From contig DGAD01000043.1 in NCBI GenBank assembly GCA_002382805.1, positions 94,778 through 158,777 on the forward strand: 64,000 nucleotides of DNA, read 5' to 3'. The position numbers and the translations under genes are program-made. Positions 43,635-50,972 of the stretch are shown piece by piece (position 1 is the first letter of the stretch; each line of letters opens with the position of its first letter). The notes beneath the pieces are model-generated. The model had not been told where the DNA came from and did no database searches. It worked only from the letters and a program-made list of their open reading frames with translations. The stretch is from Clostridiales bacterium UBA4039. Lineage in GTDB: Bacteria > Bacillota > Clostridia > Lachnospirales > Vallitaleaceae.

Positions 43635-44198
43635 ATGATGATTGAAATGGGGAGTGAGCTTAACGTTGATGCAAACCTACTAGCTGCTGTTATACTAGTT
43701 GAGTTAAGTGGTTCTGGTTTCGTTGATGAAAAGCTTAAAATTCGGTTTGAAAACCATATATTTGTATCAAATGCTGGATATTCAGACTTGTTTTCATATG
43801 ATACTAGTAAGAGGTGGAAAGGACATAAGTGGAGAACTAACAACTCGAGTGAGTGGCAAACTGTTCATACAGGTAGTCAAACTACAGAATATGCAGCGTT
43901 TAATTTTGCTTCAACACTTGATGAGGATTCTGCATATAATTCAATAAGTATGGGAATGGGACAGATAATGGGATTCAACTATGCGGCTGCAAGTTATAAT
44001 TCAGCTAAAGAAATGTACGATGACTTTAGTAAGGGACATGAAGCGCAAATCAGTGGGATGTCAACTTTTATATCTAATTATAATAGTGGTAAAACATTGA
44101 AGGCTCTACAAGATGGGAACATAAAAAGCTTTGTTACCCAATATAATGGTTCGGGTCAAGTAGACACTTATACAAAGCTAATACAGCAAGCATTATAG
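43635..44198 (+). CDS. Orphan module: N-acetylmuramidase (PF11860-type) toxin candidate
   Basis: 187 residues from the nominal ATG, but the frame is open from 43566, right at a GGGGACG seam. The protein has the N-acetylmuramidase pattern: LLAAVILVELSGSGF (catalytic Glu in VELSGSGF), KIRFENHIF and SISMGMGQIMGFNY. Such enzymes cut the glycan strand of peptidoglycan and are usually phage or secreted lysins. Here there is no signal peptide, no ribosome site and no phage gene, which favours a displaced Rhs C-terminus. Two hairpins follow at 44293-44388. Confidence 0.75.
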   Translation: MMIEMGSELNVDANLLAAVILVELSGSGFVDEKLKIRFENHIFVSNAGYSDLFSYDTSKRWKGHKWRTNNSSEWQTVHTGSQTTEYAAFNFASTLDEDSAYNSISMGMGQIMGFNYAAASYNSAKEMYDDFSKGHEAQISGMSTFISNYNSGKTLKALQDGNIKSFVTQYNGSGQVDTYTKLIQQAL

Positions 44199-44292
44199 GT
44201 AGTCTGATATCATTGAGAGATAGCGAAAAGATTGAAATTCAATAGTTCTGTCTACATTATTCGTTGAAATCTGACAACATAATTCAACACAT

Positions 44293-44337
44293 AACCCATG
44301 GTTTTGACATTCATAATCATTCCATGGGGTTTCTTTT
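44293..44337 (+). terminator. Hairpin with T tail after the muramidase module
   Basis: AACCCATGG (44293-44301) pairs with CCATGGGGTT (44322-44331) with a 20-base loop, followed by TTTCTTTT. Probable terminator of the muramidase module. Confidence 0.6.
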
Positions 44338-44343
44338 AGAGTT

Positions 44344-44388
44344 GGAGTATTTCGCTATCAATTAATTGTAGCAAAATACTCTCCTTTT
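44344..44388 (+). terminator. Second hairpin with T tail
   Basis: GGAGTATTTcGCTA pairs with TAGCaAAATACTCtCC, followed by TTTTCT. A tandem stem-loop directly after the first, separating the muramidase module from the next one. Confidence 0.65.
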
Positions 44389-44432
44389 CTATATACGGGT
44401 TTTTATTGAGCGCTTACGTAGATAGATACATC

Positions 44433-44732
44433 ATGGACTTTACAATGGATAATGATGTTGATGGTGATGGTGCAATAATGTATTCATACTATTACAATGG
44501 ACTTAGAGAAGATAAAGAATCATACAATAATTTTTATCAGGAACTTGTAAAAAAAGATGTTCTAGTATTTTAACGAGAAACCAAAGGTGAGAGGACTGCT
44601 ATTGGAATGACTATTTTTCCAGGCTATGCAAGAAGTATACAAAATAGTACATCACAGGTAGAAGAATCAATCTGGGATTATTCAGAGGAGGTTTATGATG
44701 AAATTCACAAAGTATATAATAATAGGAAGTAG
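44433..44732 (+). pseudogene. Decayed gene fragment between toxin and membrane genes
   Basis: The frame from ATG 44433 encodes MDFTMDNDVDGDGAIMYSY... and meets TAA at 44571-44573, but continues open in the same frame (GERTAIGMTIFPGYARSIQ ... EEVYDEIHKVYNNRK) to 44730. It has no ribosome site. The tail overlaps the following gene in another frame. It looks like the remains of another toxin C-terminus or immunity gene with an in-frame stop. Confidence 0.5.
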
Positions 44733-45216
44733 CGTAATTTTACTTTTATTAGTGATAATAGGTGTATCCATAATCAGTAATGATGATTATGAAAGGAAAG
44801 TGTATGTGGCGACAGTCGAATGGATAGATACTCTTAGTCCGGGTTCAAGTACGACAAAATATGTGTTGTATTGTAAAGATGGGAAATTAATGCGGTTGGA
44901 AAAAAATGTTGTTATGAAAATGGGGAGTGAGGATGAAAAATATATTGCGGGATTATATCGGCAAACTGATGATATGCTTTCTAACGATATGTTTAAAGTA
45001 AATGGTGTAACCTATGAAATAGAAAAAGACGGAGGCGACACGATTTTATATTCCCGTAAGTGGGATATAGAAGATATGAATGTCAACAGATTAGTAGAAA
45101 CCAATGAATCTCTTATGAAGTATTGGATGTTTTATTCAGCAATAGATAATGGTAATATTTCAGCAGAAAAGTTTGAAAGTAAATTAATTGAAGAGGGGTA
45201 TGTTGCTAATGATTGA
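44698..45216 (+). CDS. Membrane-anchored protein, candidate immunity protein
   Basis: About 172 residues: one N-terminal membrane helix (YIIIGSSVILLLLVIIGVSI) and a soluble domain with mixed strands facing outward by the usual topology. No family recognised. GAGGAGG (44685-44691) sets the start at ATG 44698. It overlaps the next small membrane gene by 8 bases. Like the lipoproteins of the other modules, it places a small exported domain beside a wall hydrolase module; immunity is inferred. Confidence 0.6.
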   Translation: MKFTKYIIIGSSVILLLLVIIGVSIISNDDYERKVYVATVEWIDTLSPGSSTTKYVLYCKDGKLMRLEKNVVMKMGSEDEKYIAGLYRQTDDMLSNDMFKVNGVTYEIEKDGGDTILYSRKWDIEDMNVNRLVETNESLMKYWMFYSAIDNGNISAEKFESKLIEEGYVAND

Positions 45217-45433
45217 TAATATATTAGAAACGTATAGCAAATTAGATTTAGGCTTTCTTGCAGTTTCATCAACTTACATATTTCGAGTAAAGAAATTTCG
45301 TAAAGAGTCTAAATATTATGGGCGGTGGTTTTATAATGCACCGATAGTAGTTATGATTCTAATAGGAATAACAGCTGTTGGTTATGTATTGTTACGAACT
45401 ATATTATTTATGTTAAATCATATAATTGGTTAA
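45209..45433 (+). CDS. Small two-helix membrane protein
   Basis: 74 residues with two hydrophobic segments (about 10-25 and 45-70) joined by a basic loop (RVKKFRKESKYYGRW). ATG 45209 overlaps the upstream stop, so the genes are coupled. No family recognised. The 119-bp repeat begins 9 bases after its stop. It may be a second subunit of an immunity function. Confidence 0.6.
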   Translation: MIDNILETYSKLDLGFLAVSSTYIFRVKKFRKESKYYGRWFYNAPIVVMILIGITAVGYVLLRTILFMLNHIIG

Positions 45434-45441
45434 TAGTTATT

Positions 45442-45560
45442 CCCACCCAGTGCCTAACAAACCATAACCATTATTACTACAAGAGGTAACCCTCGTAGTA
45501 CCTGTACCAAAATTTCATGAAAGTGCCAATTACAACACTTGTGATCGGTACTTCTTTTTT
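45442..45560 (+). repeat. 119-bp direct repeat, copy 1 (module end, contains terminator)
   Basis: Starts CCCACCCAGTGCCTAACAAA and ends in TTCTTTTTT; it matches 47798-47916 with about nine differences by eye and the same length. It contains two stem-loops: TACTAC...GTAGTA and the terminal AAGTGCC...GGTACTT followed by TTCTTTTTT, a rho-independent terminator. One copy ends each of two toxin/immunity modules. Confidence 0.9.
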
Positions 45561-45633
45561 CTTAATGTATCGCTTTTTAAACCATTTAAGTCGTTTTTAA
45601 TGTAATCGATTAATAAAAACGATTGTAAAAATG

Positions 45634-46402
45634 TATAATGACGTCAATGCAGAACATATGCAAAAACAACAGGATATCCTTATCCAACGACGTGTTAGCC
45701 ATTATGATGGTGATTATCTCATTCACGAGGCCTCTACATCAGGGCAAGAGATTAGTTATGTACGCGGATTGACCTATTTATTAAAAAATGAGACAATAGA
45801 GTCGGAAGTTTGATCCTATTATCTTCAAGATGAACATGGCAATGTGACATATATGGTTAATGAAAGTGGCGAGGTCGTAAATGCCTATGATTATGACGCC
45901 TTTGGCAAGGCTATCTTCACTTTGGAGACAGGTGCAAGTATGCTATACGCTATACATCAGAGTACCAAGATGTAGAAAGTGGTCTCTATTATTTAAGAGC
46001 CAGTTATTATAATCCGGAGATAGGACGCTTTACCAGTGAGGATAGCTATAGAGCTAGCAGGGAAAATCCCTTCCGCTTGAACCTATATACATATTGTCAT
46101 AACGACCCGATTAACTTTGTGGATCCAAGTGGTCATTGGGAGATAGGGGATGAGAAGTTATCTAAGTCAGCGCAGAAGAAAATCAAGAAAAGTATAAAGA
46201 AAGATTCAAAGAACAATAAATATATTGATGCAGAGACGTGGAAGCAAGTCAGCCGAGAAACATCAAGGCAAACAAGAGGAGAAGCACAGTATGCTCAAAA
46301 AGCAGCAGTAAATGTAATTAGCTATATCGAAAAAGAAGTGGGGGTGATGGAGATTATCAGGCTGACATCGAAAAATATACAGTCCGGTTCCGAGGGAGCT
46401 AT
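45634..46402 (+). pseudogene. Rhs core C-terminal part (copy 2), frameshifted
   Basis: Contains the recognisable Rhs core: SYYLQDEHGNVTYMVNESG, YDYDAFGKA, then YRYTSEYQDVESG-like, LYYLRASYYNPEIGRF, LNLYTYCHNDPINFVDPSG. It is broken by an in-frame TGA (45811-45813), a one-base loss in an A run (45934-45936) and another one-base loss near 46342 where copy 1 reads EVGLVGDY. No N-terminal Rhs region is present. It is a relic of a longer Rhs/WapA-type gene. Confidence 0.85.
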
Positions 46403-46582
46403 TTGAATGTTTTAAAAACAACGAATGGAATAATTGACAGTATATTTGGAACGGATAAGAAAGAACCACATCTCCAAATAAAAGAAATTAAAATCCCTTT
46501 AGTGTCAATGCATTTAGAAGGAGAGATAAAAGGAAGAAGTGAAATATATCATAGTATTTTTGATTCAATTATTGAGGGTACG
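46389..46582 (+). repeat. Pretoxin homology block, copy B
   Basis: Near-identical partner of 41213-41406, ending at GGTACG (46577-46582). After it the sequence switches to a glucosaminidase domain instead of the M23 domain of copy A. Confidence 0.85.
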
Positions 46583-47206
46583 AGTGATGTTGAGCAATCT
46601 ATTATTGATAATGGAATCGCAGTAAATGATATTGATAATAGACCTAAACAAATTGAATTCTTGAACTCGATTCTTCATGGTGCGGTTTCCAAGTATTTAA
46701 GAACAGGTATATCATGGCAAGTTACTATGGCACAAGCCGCACAGGAAACTGGATGGGGCGACAAGGAAATCATCGATATGTATAGTGGCAAGTCTAGTAA
46801 TAATTTGTTTGGTATAAAATATTATGGTTCTGAATCAAATACGGATGAGTATGCGTTGACATGGACTACGGAATATATTAGCAGCTCTGATTTAGGGTAT
46901 TGGAAAAGCGAACAGGCAAAGTGGGCGCAAGAAGGTGAAGCCCTAATTCAGACGGGAAAAACAAACAGTAAAGACGAAATACAAATAAAGGTAATTCAAC
47001 CATTTAGTGTTTATAGTTCCAAAGATGATAGCATAATTGCAAATTCTCAGACATTAGGTAATGGGCGATATGATGATGCAATGCAGTACAAAGATGACCC
47101 ATATGCTTTTATTGATGCAATTGCAGGAACATATGCTACAGATGATAGTTATGCATCAAGTATTAGTTCTATAATGACTAAATATCTAACATGGGATGGC
47201 AAATAA
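46403..47206 (+). CDS. Orphan Rhs C-terminal module: glucosaminidase toxin candidate
   Basis: 267 residues from a nominal TTG 46403: the shared pretoxin segment to IIEGT, then a glucosaminidase domain of the FlgJ/PF01832 type with VTMAQAAQETGWGDKEI (catalytic Glu in QETGWG), SSNNLFGIKYYG and FIDAIAGTYATDDSYA. The enzyme class cuts the peptidoglycan glycan backbone. No signal peptide. A weak GAGGGAG lies just upstream; the upstream Rhs frame is broken, so the module is probably silent or expressed only after recombination. A lipoprotein gene follows after 14 bases. Confidence 0.75.
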   Translation: MNVLKTTNGIIDSIFGTDKKEPHLQIKEIKIPLVSMHLEGEIKGRSEIYHSIFDSIIEGTSDVEQSIIDNGIAVNDIDNRPKQIEFLNSILHGAVSKYLRTGISWQVTMAQAAQETGWGDKEIIDMYSGKSSNNLFGIKYYGSESNTDEYALTWTTEYISSSDLGYWKSEQAKWAQEGEALIQTGKTNSKDEIQIKVIQPFSVYSSKDDSIIANSQTLGNGRYDDAMQYKDDPYAFIDAIAGTYATDDSYASSISSIMTKYLTWDGK

Positions 47207-47220
47207 ATTTGGAGGTTTTT

Positions 47221-47745
47221 ATGCGAAAAGTAATTATAATCGTTTTGACCATATTTTTTCTTAGTGGCTGCAACGATATGAGTAATAATTCTAGCGAAGT
47301 AAATAAAAATACAGCAGATGGTAATACACAGGAGGCCATTGATGATTCAGATGGAATATCAAGTTTAGATGTGGTGGACTCTAGTGATAGTTCCATAGAT
47401 GTATGTGAAAGTGTGAACGCAGAAGACTTTTTGTATCAGGAGGTGAAAGAACTTAAACCACTAGAGAGTTATATATATCAAGAATCACAAAAAGAGGCGT
47501 ATATAATAATAGAAAGTGATGTAACGCTTCATGTAATTAATTTTGAAGGTACAGAAGATGAGTATTATATGGTATATGTCGGAGAACGGTATGAATACCA
47601 TGATGTGAATTGGTGTTGGTTTTATGTCAATAAAGACTTAGATATAGTACTGTATTATGATGCTGTTGAAGACGAAGTTTATTCATTGTCAGAATGGAGA
47701 GAAACTGAAATGTATAGAGCGCAATTTGCATTCATCAATGAATAA
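47221..47745 (+). CDS. Lipoprotein, candidate immunity protein for the glucosaminidase module
   Basis: 174 residues with signal peptide and lipobox FLSGC at about 15-19, an Asn/Ser/Asp-rich linker of about 45 residues, then an acidic, Tyr-rich globular domain (EDEYYMVYVGERYEYHDVNWCWFYV). No family recognised. TTTGGAGG precedes ATG 47221. Gene order, toxin then lipoprotein then 119-bp repeat, is the same as for the module ending at 45560. Extracytoplasmic immunity is inferred. Confidence 0.65.
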   Translation: MRKVIIIVLTIFFLSGCNDMSNNSSEVNKNTADGNTQEAIDDSDGISSLDVVDSSDSSIDVCESVNAEDFLYQEVKELKPLESYIYQESQKEAYIIIESDVTLHVINFEGTEDEYYMVYVGERYEYHDVNWCWFYVNKDLDIVLYYDAVEDEVYSLSEWRETEMYRAQFAFINE

Positions 47746-47797
47746 TTGTATTGTTACTCGAATCTATATTAGTAAAAATGTAATTTAGGCGGGATTA

Positions 47798-47916
47798 CCC
47801 ACCCAGTGCCTAACAAACCAAAACAATAACTACTATAAGAGGTAACCCTCCTAGTACCAGTACCAAAATTTCATGAAAGTACCAATTACAACACTTGTGA
47901 TCGGTACTTCTTTTTT
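47798..47916 (+). repeat. 119-bp direct repeat, copy 2 (module end, contains terminator)
   Basis: Same length and boundaries as 45442-45560, including the two stem-loops and the terminal AAGTACC...GGTACTTC plus T run. It closes the glucosaminidase/lipoprotein module. Confidence 0.9.
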
Positions 47917-48012
47917 GTGACTTGATACACCGGTATAAGCCCCCTTTTTTGCCTTTTCTAATAGACGCGAGGGTTAAAAATAATTGCAATCTGTAAAGGA
48001 GAGGTATAAAAA

Positions 48013-48030
48013 GTAACATCCGAGTGTTAC
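48013..48030 (+). promoter_or_regulatory. Inverted repeat upstream of the nucleotidyltransferase gene
   Basis: GTAACA and TGTTAC (6+6, 6-base spacer) lie 71 bases before the start of the nucleotidyltransferase gene, next to a possible TATAAA -10 box (48005-48010). It could be an operator. Confidence 0.4.
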
Positions 48031-48101
48031 AATATTCATATTACAGAAAGTTAAACATATAATAAGCAAATATTAAGGGAGATTCGTAGAGGAGTATTTA
48101 T

Positions 48102-48596
48102 ATGGATAAAAAATCAGTAACAACACAAGAAGATTTGATGGCGGTCATCAACCTGTTAGAAGACGGAGGTATAACATATTGGATTGACGGTGGATGGGGT
48201 GTTGACCTATTGGCAGGAAGACAAACAAGAATACATAGAGATATTGATATAGACTTTGATGCTACACAGACAGAAAAATTGTTGGATATGCTTTTAGAAT
48301 ATGGATATAAAGTGGATACTGACTGGAAACCGGTTCGAATTGAATTGTATAGTGAACAATATGGTTATCTAGATATACATCCATTTGTTCTCAATGAGGA
48401 TGGAAGTGCAAAACAAGCAGATTTAGAAGGCGGATGGTATGAATTTGACAAAGAAATATTTGGTACGGCATTGTTTTTAGAAAAGACAATTCCGTGCATA
48501 TCGCTAGAGGGACAAAAGCTCTTTCATTCAGATTATGAATTAAGAGATAAAGATAAGCATGACCTTTCCGTTCTTGAAAATATATCAAAAGTATAA
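48102..48596 (+). CDS. Lincosamide nucleotidyltransferase-like protein (Lnu family)
   Basis: A 164-residue nucleotidyltransferase of the aminoglycoside/lincosamide adenylyltransferase type. The active-site pattern WIDGGWGVDLLAGRQTRIHRD and IDIDFDA contains the glycine and aspartates expected for metal-dependent nucleotide transfer, and length and order fit Lnu(A)-like enzymes that inactivate lincomycin and clindamycin. GAGGAG precedes ATG 48102. It lies at the right end of the Rhs island with its own terminator, so it may be an acquired accessory gene. Actual resistance is unproven; many family members act on unknown substrates. Confidence 0.8.
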   Translation: MDKKSVTTQEDLMAVINLLEDGGITYWIDGGWGVDLLAGRQTRIHRDIDIDFDATQTEKLLDMLLEYGYKVDTDWKPVRIELYSEQYGYLDIHPFVLNEDGSAKQADLEGGWYEFDKEIFGTALFLEKTIPCISLEGQKLFHSDYELRDKDKHDLSVLENISKV

Positions 48597-48612
48597 ACGC
48601 ATCAATTCACTC

Positions 48613-48650
48613 AAAACCACCATTTTATAAGGTGGTTTTATTCTTTTGTT
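48613..48650 (+). terminator. Rho-independent terminator
   Basis: AAAACCACC (48613-48621) pairs with GGTGGTTTT (48631-48639) and is followed by ATTCTTTTGTTTT. It ends the nucleotidyltransferase gene. Confidence 0.9.
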
Positions 48651-48688
48651 TTATTCTATCAAGAAGGCATGCTTGAAATTCTTTCTTC

Positions 48689-48717
48689 TTGCATCAAACA
48701 GACAAAGGATGTATAAT
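48689..48717 (+). promoter_or_regulatory. Promoter of the DeoR/RhaM/kinase operon
   Basis: TTGCAT (48689-48694), 17-base spacer and TATAAT (48712-48717), 56 bases before the DeoR gene. Confidence 0.8.
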
Positions 48718-48740
48718 AAACACAGAGAAAAAAAGAAAAA

Positions 48741-48756
48741 CACAGATTTGTCTGTG
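48741..48756 (+). promoter_or_regulatory. Perfect palindrome, probable DeoR operator
   Basis: CACAGATTTGTCTGTG: a 6-base perfect inverted repeat with a 4-base centre, about 24 bases after the -10 box and just before the ribosome site. Its place in front of a DeoR gene suggests autoregulation. Confidence 0.55.
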
Positions 48757-48772
48757 AGAAGAGGAGACAGCG

Positions 48773-49537
48773 ATGCTTCCAATCGAGAGAAGAAAAGAAA
48801 TTGTCCAGATGATCAAAAAGGAAAAATCGGTGCGGGTTAATGAGCTCAGTGAACAGTTTGAAGTCACAGAGGAAACGGTGCGTCGAGATTTGGAAAAACT
48901 GGAAAAAGAAGGGGTTTTAAAGAGGACCTATGGTGGTGCGGTATTAGACAACCTGGTGTCCGATGACCTGCCTTACTCAGATCGAGAAAAAGTAAATATG
49001 GACCAAAAGCGTTTGATTGCAACCTATGCTTCTGAATTAGTTGAAGATGGTGAGACTATCTTTATAGATGCTAGTACATCTGCTCTAGAGGTTATTAAGC
49101 AAGTGGATATGACCAAGCGTATTACGGTAATAACCAACTCTCTTAATGCGATTCACCAGTTGAGCCAGTATACGCACATTCATCTTATTGGCATCGGGGG
49201 CAATCTCAATGACCAGACCCTGTCTTTTGAGGGACCGATGGCAGCAAGGTTTATCGACCACTATTATGCGGATAAGATGTTTTTTTCGGTCAAGGGGATA
49301 TCAAAGGAGCGGGGGATGATGGATTCGCGAGAATCCTTGGCAGAGCTTAAGAGTCATATGATTGCCAATTCCAAAGAAGCTATTTTGGTCATCGATGAGT
49401 CCAAGTTTGACCAGTCAGCCTTGGTGCGCATTATTGAGACGGATGCGATTGATACAGTGATTACCGAGTACCCATTAGATAAATCATGGAAGAACTACTT
49501 TGATGATCAAGGTGTACGTGTGATCATTGCAAAATAA
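48773..49537 (+). CDS. DeoR family regulator (fructose/lactose-repressor-like)
   Basis: A 254-residue repressor with winged helix RRKEIVQMIKKEKSVRVNELSEQFEVTEETVRRDLEKL and effector domain EDGETIFIDASTSALEVIKQ, ITVITNSLNAI. GAGGAGACAG precedes ATG 48773. It heads an operon with RhaM and a PfkB-family sugar-phosphate kinase. The effector is probably a sugar phosphate such as fructose-1-phosphate or rhamnulose-1-phosphate. Confidence 0.92.
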   Translation: MLPIERRKEIVQMIKKEKSVRVNELSEQFEVTEETVRRDLEKLEKEGVLKRTYGGAVLDNLVSDDLPYSDREKVNMDQKRLIATYASELVEDGETIFIDASTSALEVIKQVDMTKRITVITNSLNAIHQLSQYTHIHLIGIGGNLNDQTLSFEGPMAARFIDHYYADKMFFSVKGISKERGMMDSRESLAELKSHMIANSKEAILVIDESKFDQSALVRIIETDAIDTVITEYPLDKSWKNYFDDQGVRVIIAK

Positions 49538-49587
49538 TACACAGGAAATGTGTGGAATAGAATACAAAAAAAGGAAGGTATAGTATA

Positions 49588-49914
49588 ATGGAAAAGAGTA
49601 ATAAATTTGCATGGACTTGGGAAATAAAAGAAGAAGCCTTAGAGGAATACGTAAATATGCACTTAGAGCCTTGGCAAGAGATTCTTGATGAACACACAAA
49701 AGCAGGATTTAAAAACTATTCGATTTTTCAAAATGGTAACCAGTTTTTTTATGTGTTTGAGTGTGATGATGTAGAAAAAGCATTTGCCTATATTGATCAA
49801 AGTGAACCGTGTCAACGTTGGAATGCGATTACGTCTAAGATGGTTAAGGGTAGCTTTGACTTTGGTGAGGCTGATCCGATTACGCCTATGCGTGAGGTCT
49901 TCTACTTGAAGTGA
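49588..49914 (+). CDS. rhaM: L-rhamnose mutarotase
   Basis: 108-residue protein of the RhaM/RhaU family, which interconverts alpha and beta anomers of L-rhamnose in the cytoplasm for the isomerase. The family pattern is seen: FAWTWEIKEEALEEYVNMHLEPWQEI, a central NYSIFQNGNQFFYVFEC and the C-terminal CQRWNAITSKM with the conserved tryptophan. It lies between the DeoR gene and the PfkB kinase gene, so a rhamnose gene sits in what otherwise looks like a fructose-1-phosphate operon. Confidence 0.93.
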   Translation: MEKSNKFAWTWEIKEEALEEYVNMHLEPWQEILDEHTKAGFKNYSIFQNGNQFFYVFECDDVEKAFAYIDQSEPCQRWNAITSKMVKGSFDFGEADPITPMREVFYLK

Positions 49915-49953
49915 TTTTCCTAAGGGTATGCCCTAAAGGAGAGGATGAGTTTA

Positions 49954-50886
49954 ATGATTACAACGATTACATTTAACCCGGCTTTGGATAAAACGATTCA
50001 AGTGGATGCACTTGACTATGGTAAGGTAAATCGTGTCGGACATTTTCGAGAGGATTTAGGCGGCAAAGGGATTAATATGGGACGTATTCTTGGTGGATTT
50101 GGTATCGAGACCAAGCATGTTATCGTCCTAGGTCAAGATAATCAAAAGGCAGTACTGGAGTTTTTTGAAAAAGATGGCATGCAGCTAGAGTATTTATCGG
50201 TGGCGGGCTATACCCGTACCAACATGAAAATTGTAGAACGGGCCAAAAATCAGACCACAGATATTAACGAAGCAGGTCTTGAAGTGTCCGCTAAAGACAT
50301 ACAAGCACTCTTTGCGATGATTGACGAAGCGGCCAAGGATAGTGATTATCTTGTGATGGGTGGTTCGTTGGCAAAAGGGATGCCGACAGACATGTACGGT
50401 CAGATTGCTAGACGTTATGGTCATATGTGTCGAGTCGTGATTGATGCGGATGATGATGTCTTGATTGAAGGGCTAAAAGGGCGACCTTTTATGGTGAAGC
50501 CCAATATTCATGAGCTGGAAAATGCCCTTAATCGTAAGCTTACAACGCTGGAAGAGATTGTAACAGCGGCGCGAGACTTGATTGATCAATATGGAGTTGA
50601 GATTGTGGTTGTGTCCATGGGAAAAGAAGGTAGCTTGGTGGTGACGCGAGACACGATGCATCGTCAAGGAACTTATCCGACAGAAGTCGTAAGTACAGTT
50701 GGTGCAGGGGACTCTATGGTTGCAGGGTTTATCTATGGATTGATCCATGAGATGGGGTTAGATAAGAGCCTGGCTTTTGCTTCGGCGTGTTCGTCCTTAA
50801 CGATTGAGGTTGAAGGCTATCCAAAGCTTGATTTGCAAGAAGCTATGCGAAGAACCGAGCACCTGATGGAGGAATCTTTTAGTTGA
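49954..50886 (+). CDS. PfkB-family 1-phosphofructokinase/tagatose-6-phosphate kinase
   Basis: About 310 residues of the FruK/LacC branch of the PfkB family: TITFNPALDKTIQV at the N terminus, DLGGKGINMGRIL substrate motif, and the C-terminal ATP/anion-hole motif STVGAGDSMVAGFIYG with the catalytic aspartate. ATG 49945 is also possible; AAAGGAGAGG spacing favours 49954. Substrate could be fructose-1-phosphate, tagatose-6-phosphate, or a ketose-1-phosphate from deoxyhexose catabolism. No PTS gene is nearby. Confidence 0.88.
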   Translation: MITTITFNPALDKTIQVDALDYGKVNRVGHFREDLGGKGINMGRILGGFGIETKHVIVLGQDNQKAVLEFFEKDGMQLEYLSVAGYTRTNMKIVERAKNQTTDINEAGLEVSAKDIQALFAMIDEAAKDSDYLVMGGSLAKGMPTDMYGQIARRYGHMCRVVIDADDDVLIEGLKGRPFMVKPNIHELENALNRKLTTLEEIVTAARDLIDQYGVEIVVVSMGKEGSLVVTRDTMHRQGTYPTEVVSTVGAGDSMVAGFIYGLIHEMGLDKSLAFASACSSLTIEVEGYPKLDLQEAMRRTEHLMEESFS

Positions 50887-50912
50887 CGGACATTTCGCTT
50901 CTCATGTATACT
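50883..50912 (+). promoter_or_regulatory. Promoter of mgsA
   Basis: TTGACG (50883-50888), 18-base spacer and TATACT (50907-50912), overlapping the stop of the kinase gene by a few bases. Confidence 0.75.
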
Positions 50913-50972
50913 TAGTGTGTGACTGAATACACGACATTATAGATCACGATATGTGAGAACAGGAGGTAACAT

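Noticed and set aside
41161..47206. Muramidase, glucosaminidase and M23 domains as signs of a prophage lysis region
   Set aside because: No holin, tail, capsid, terminase or integrase genes are near; the domains are attached to Rhs core and pretoxin sequence instead.
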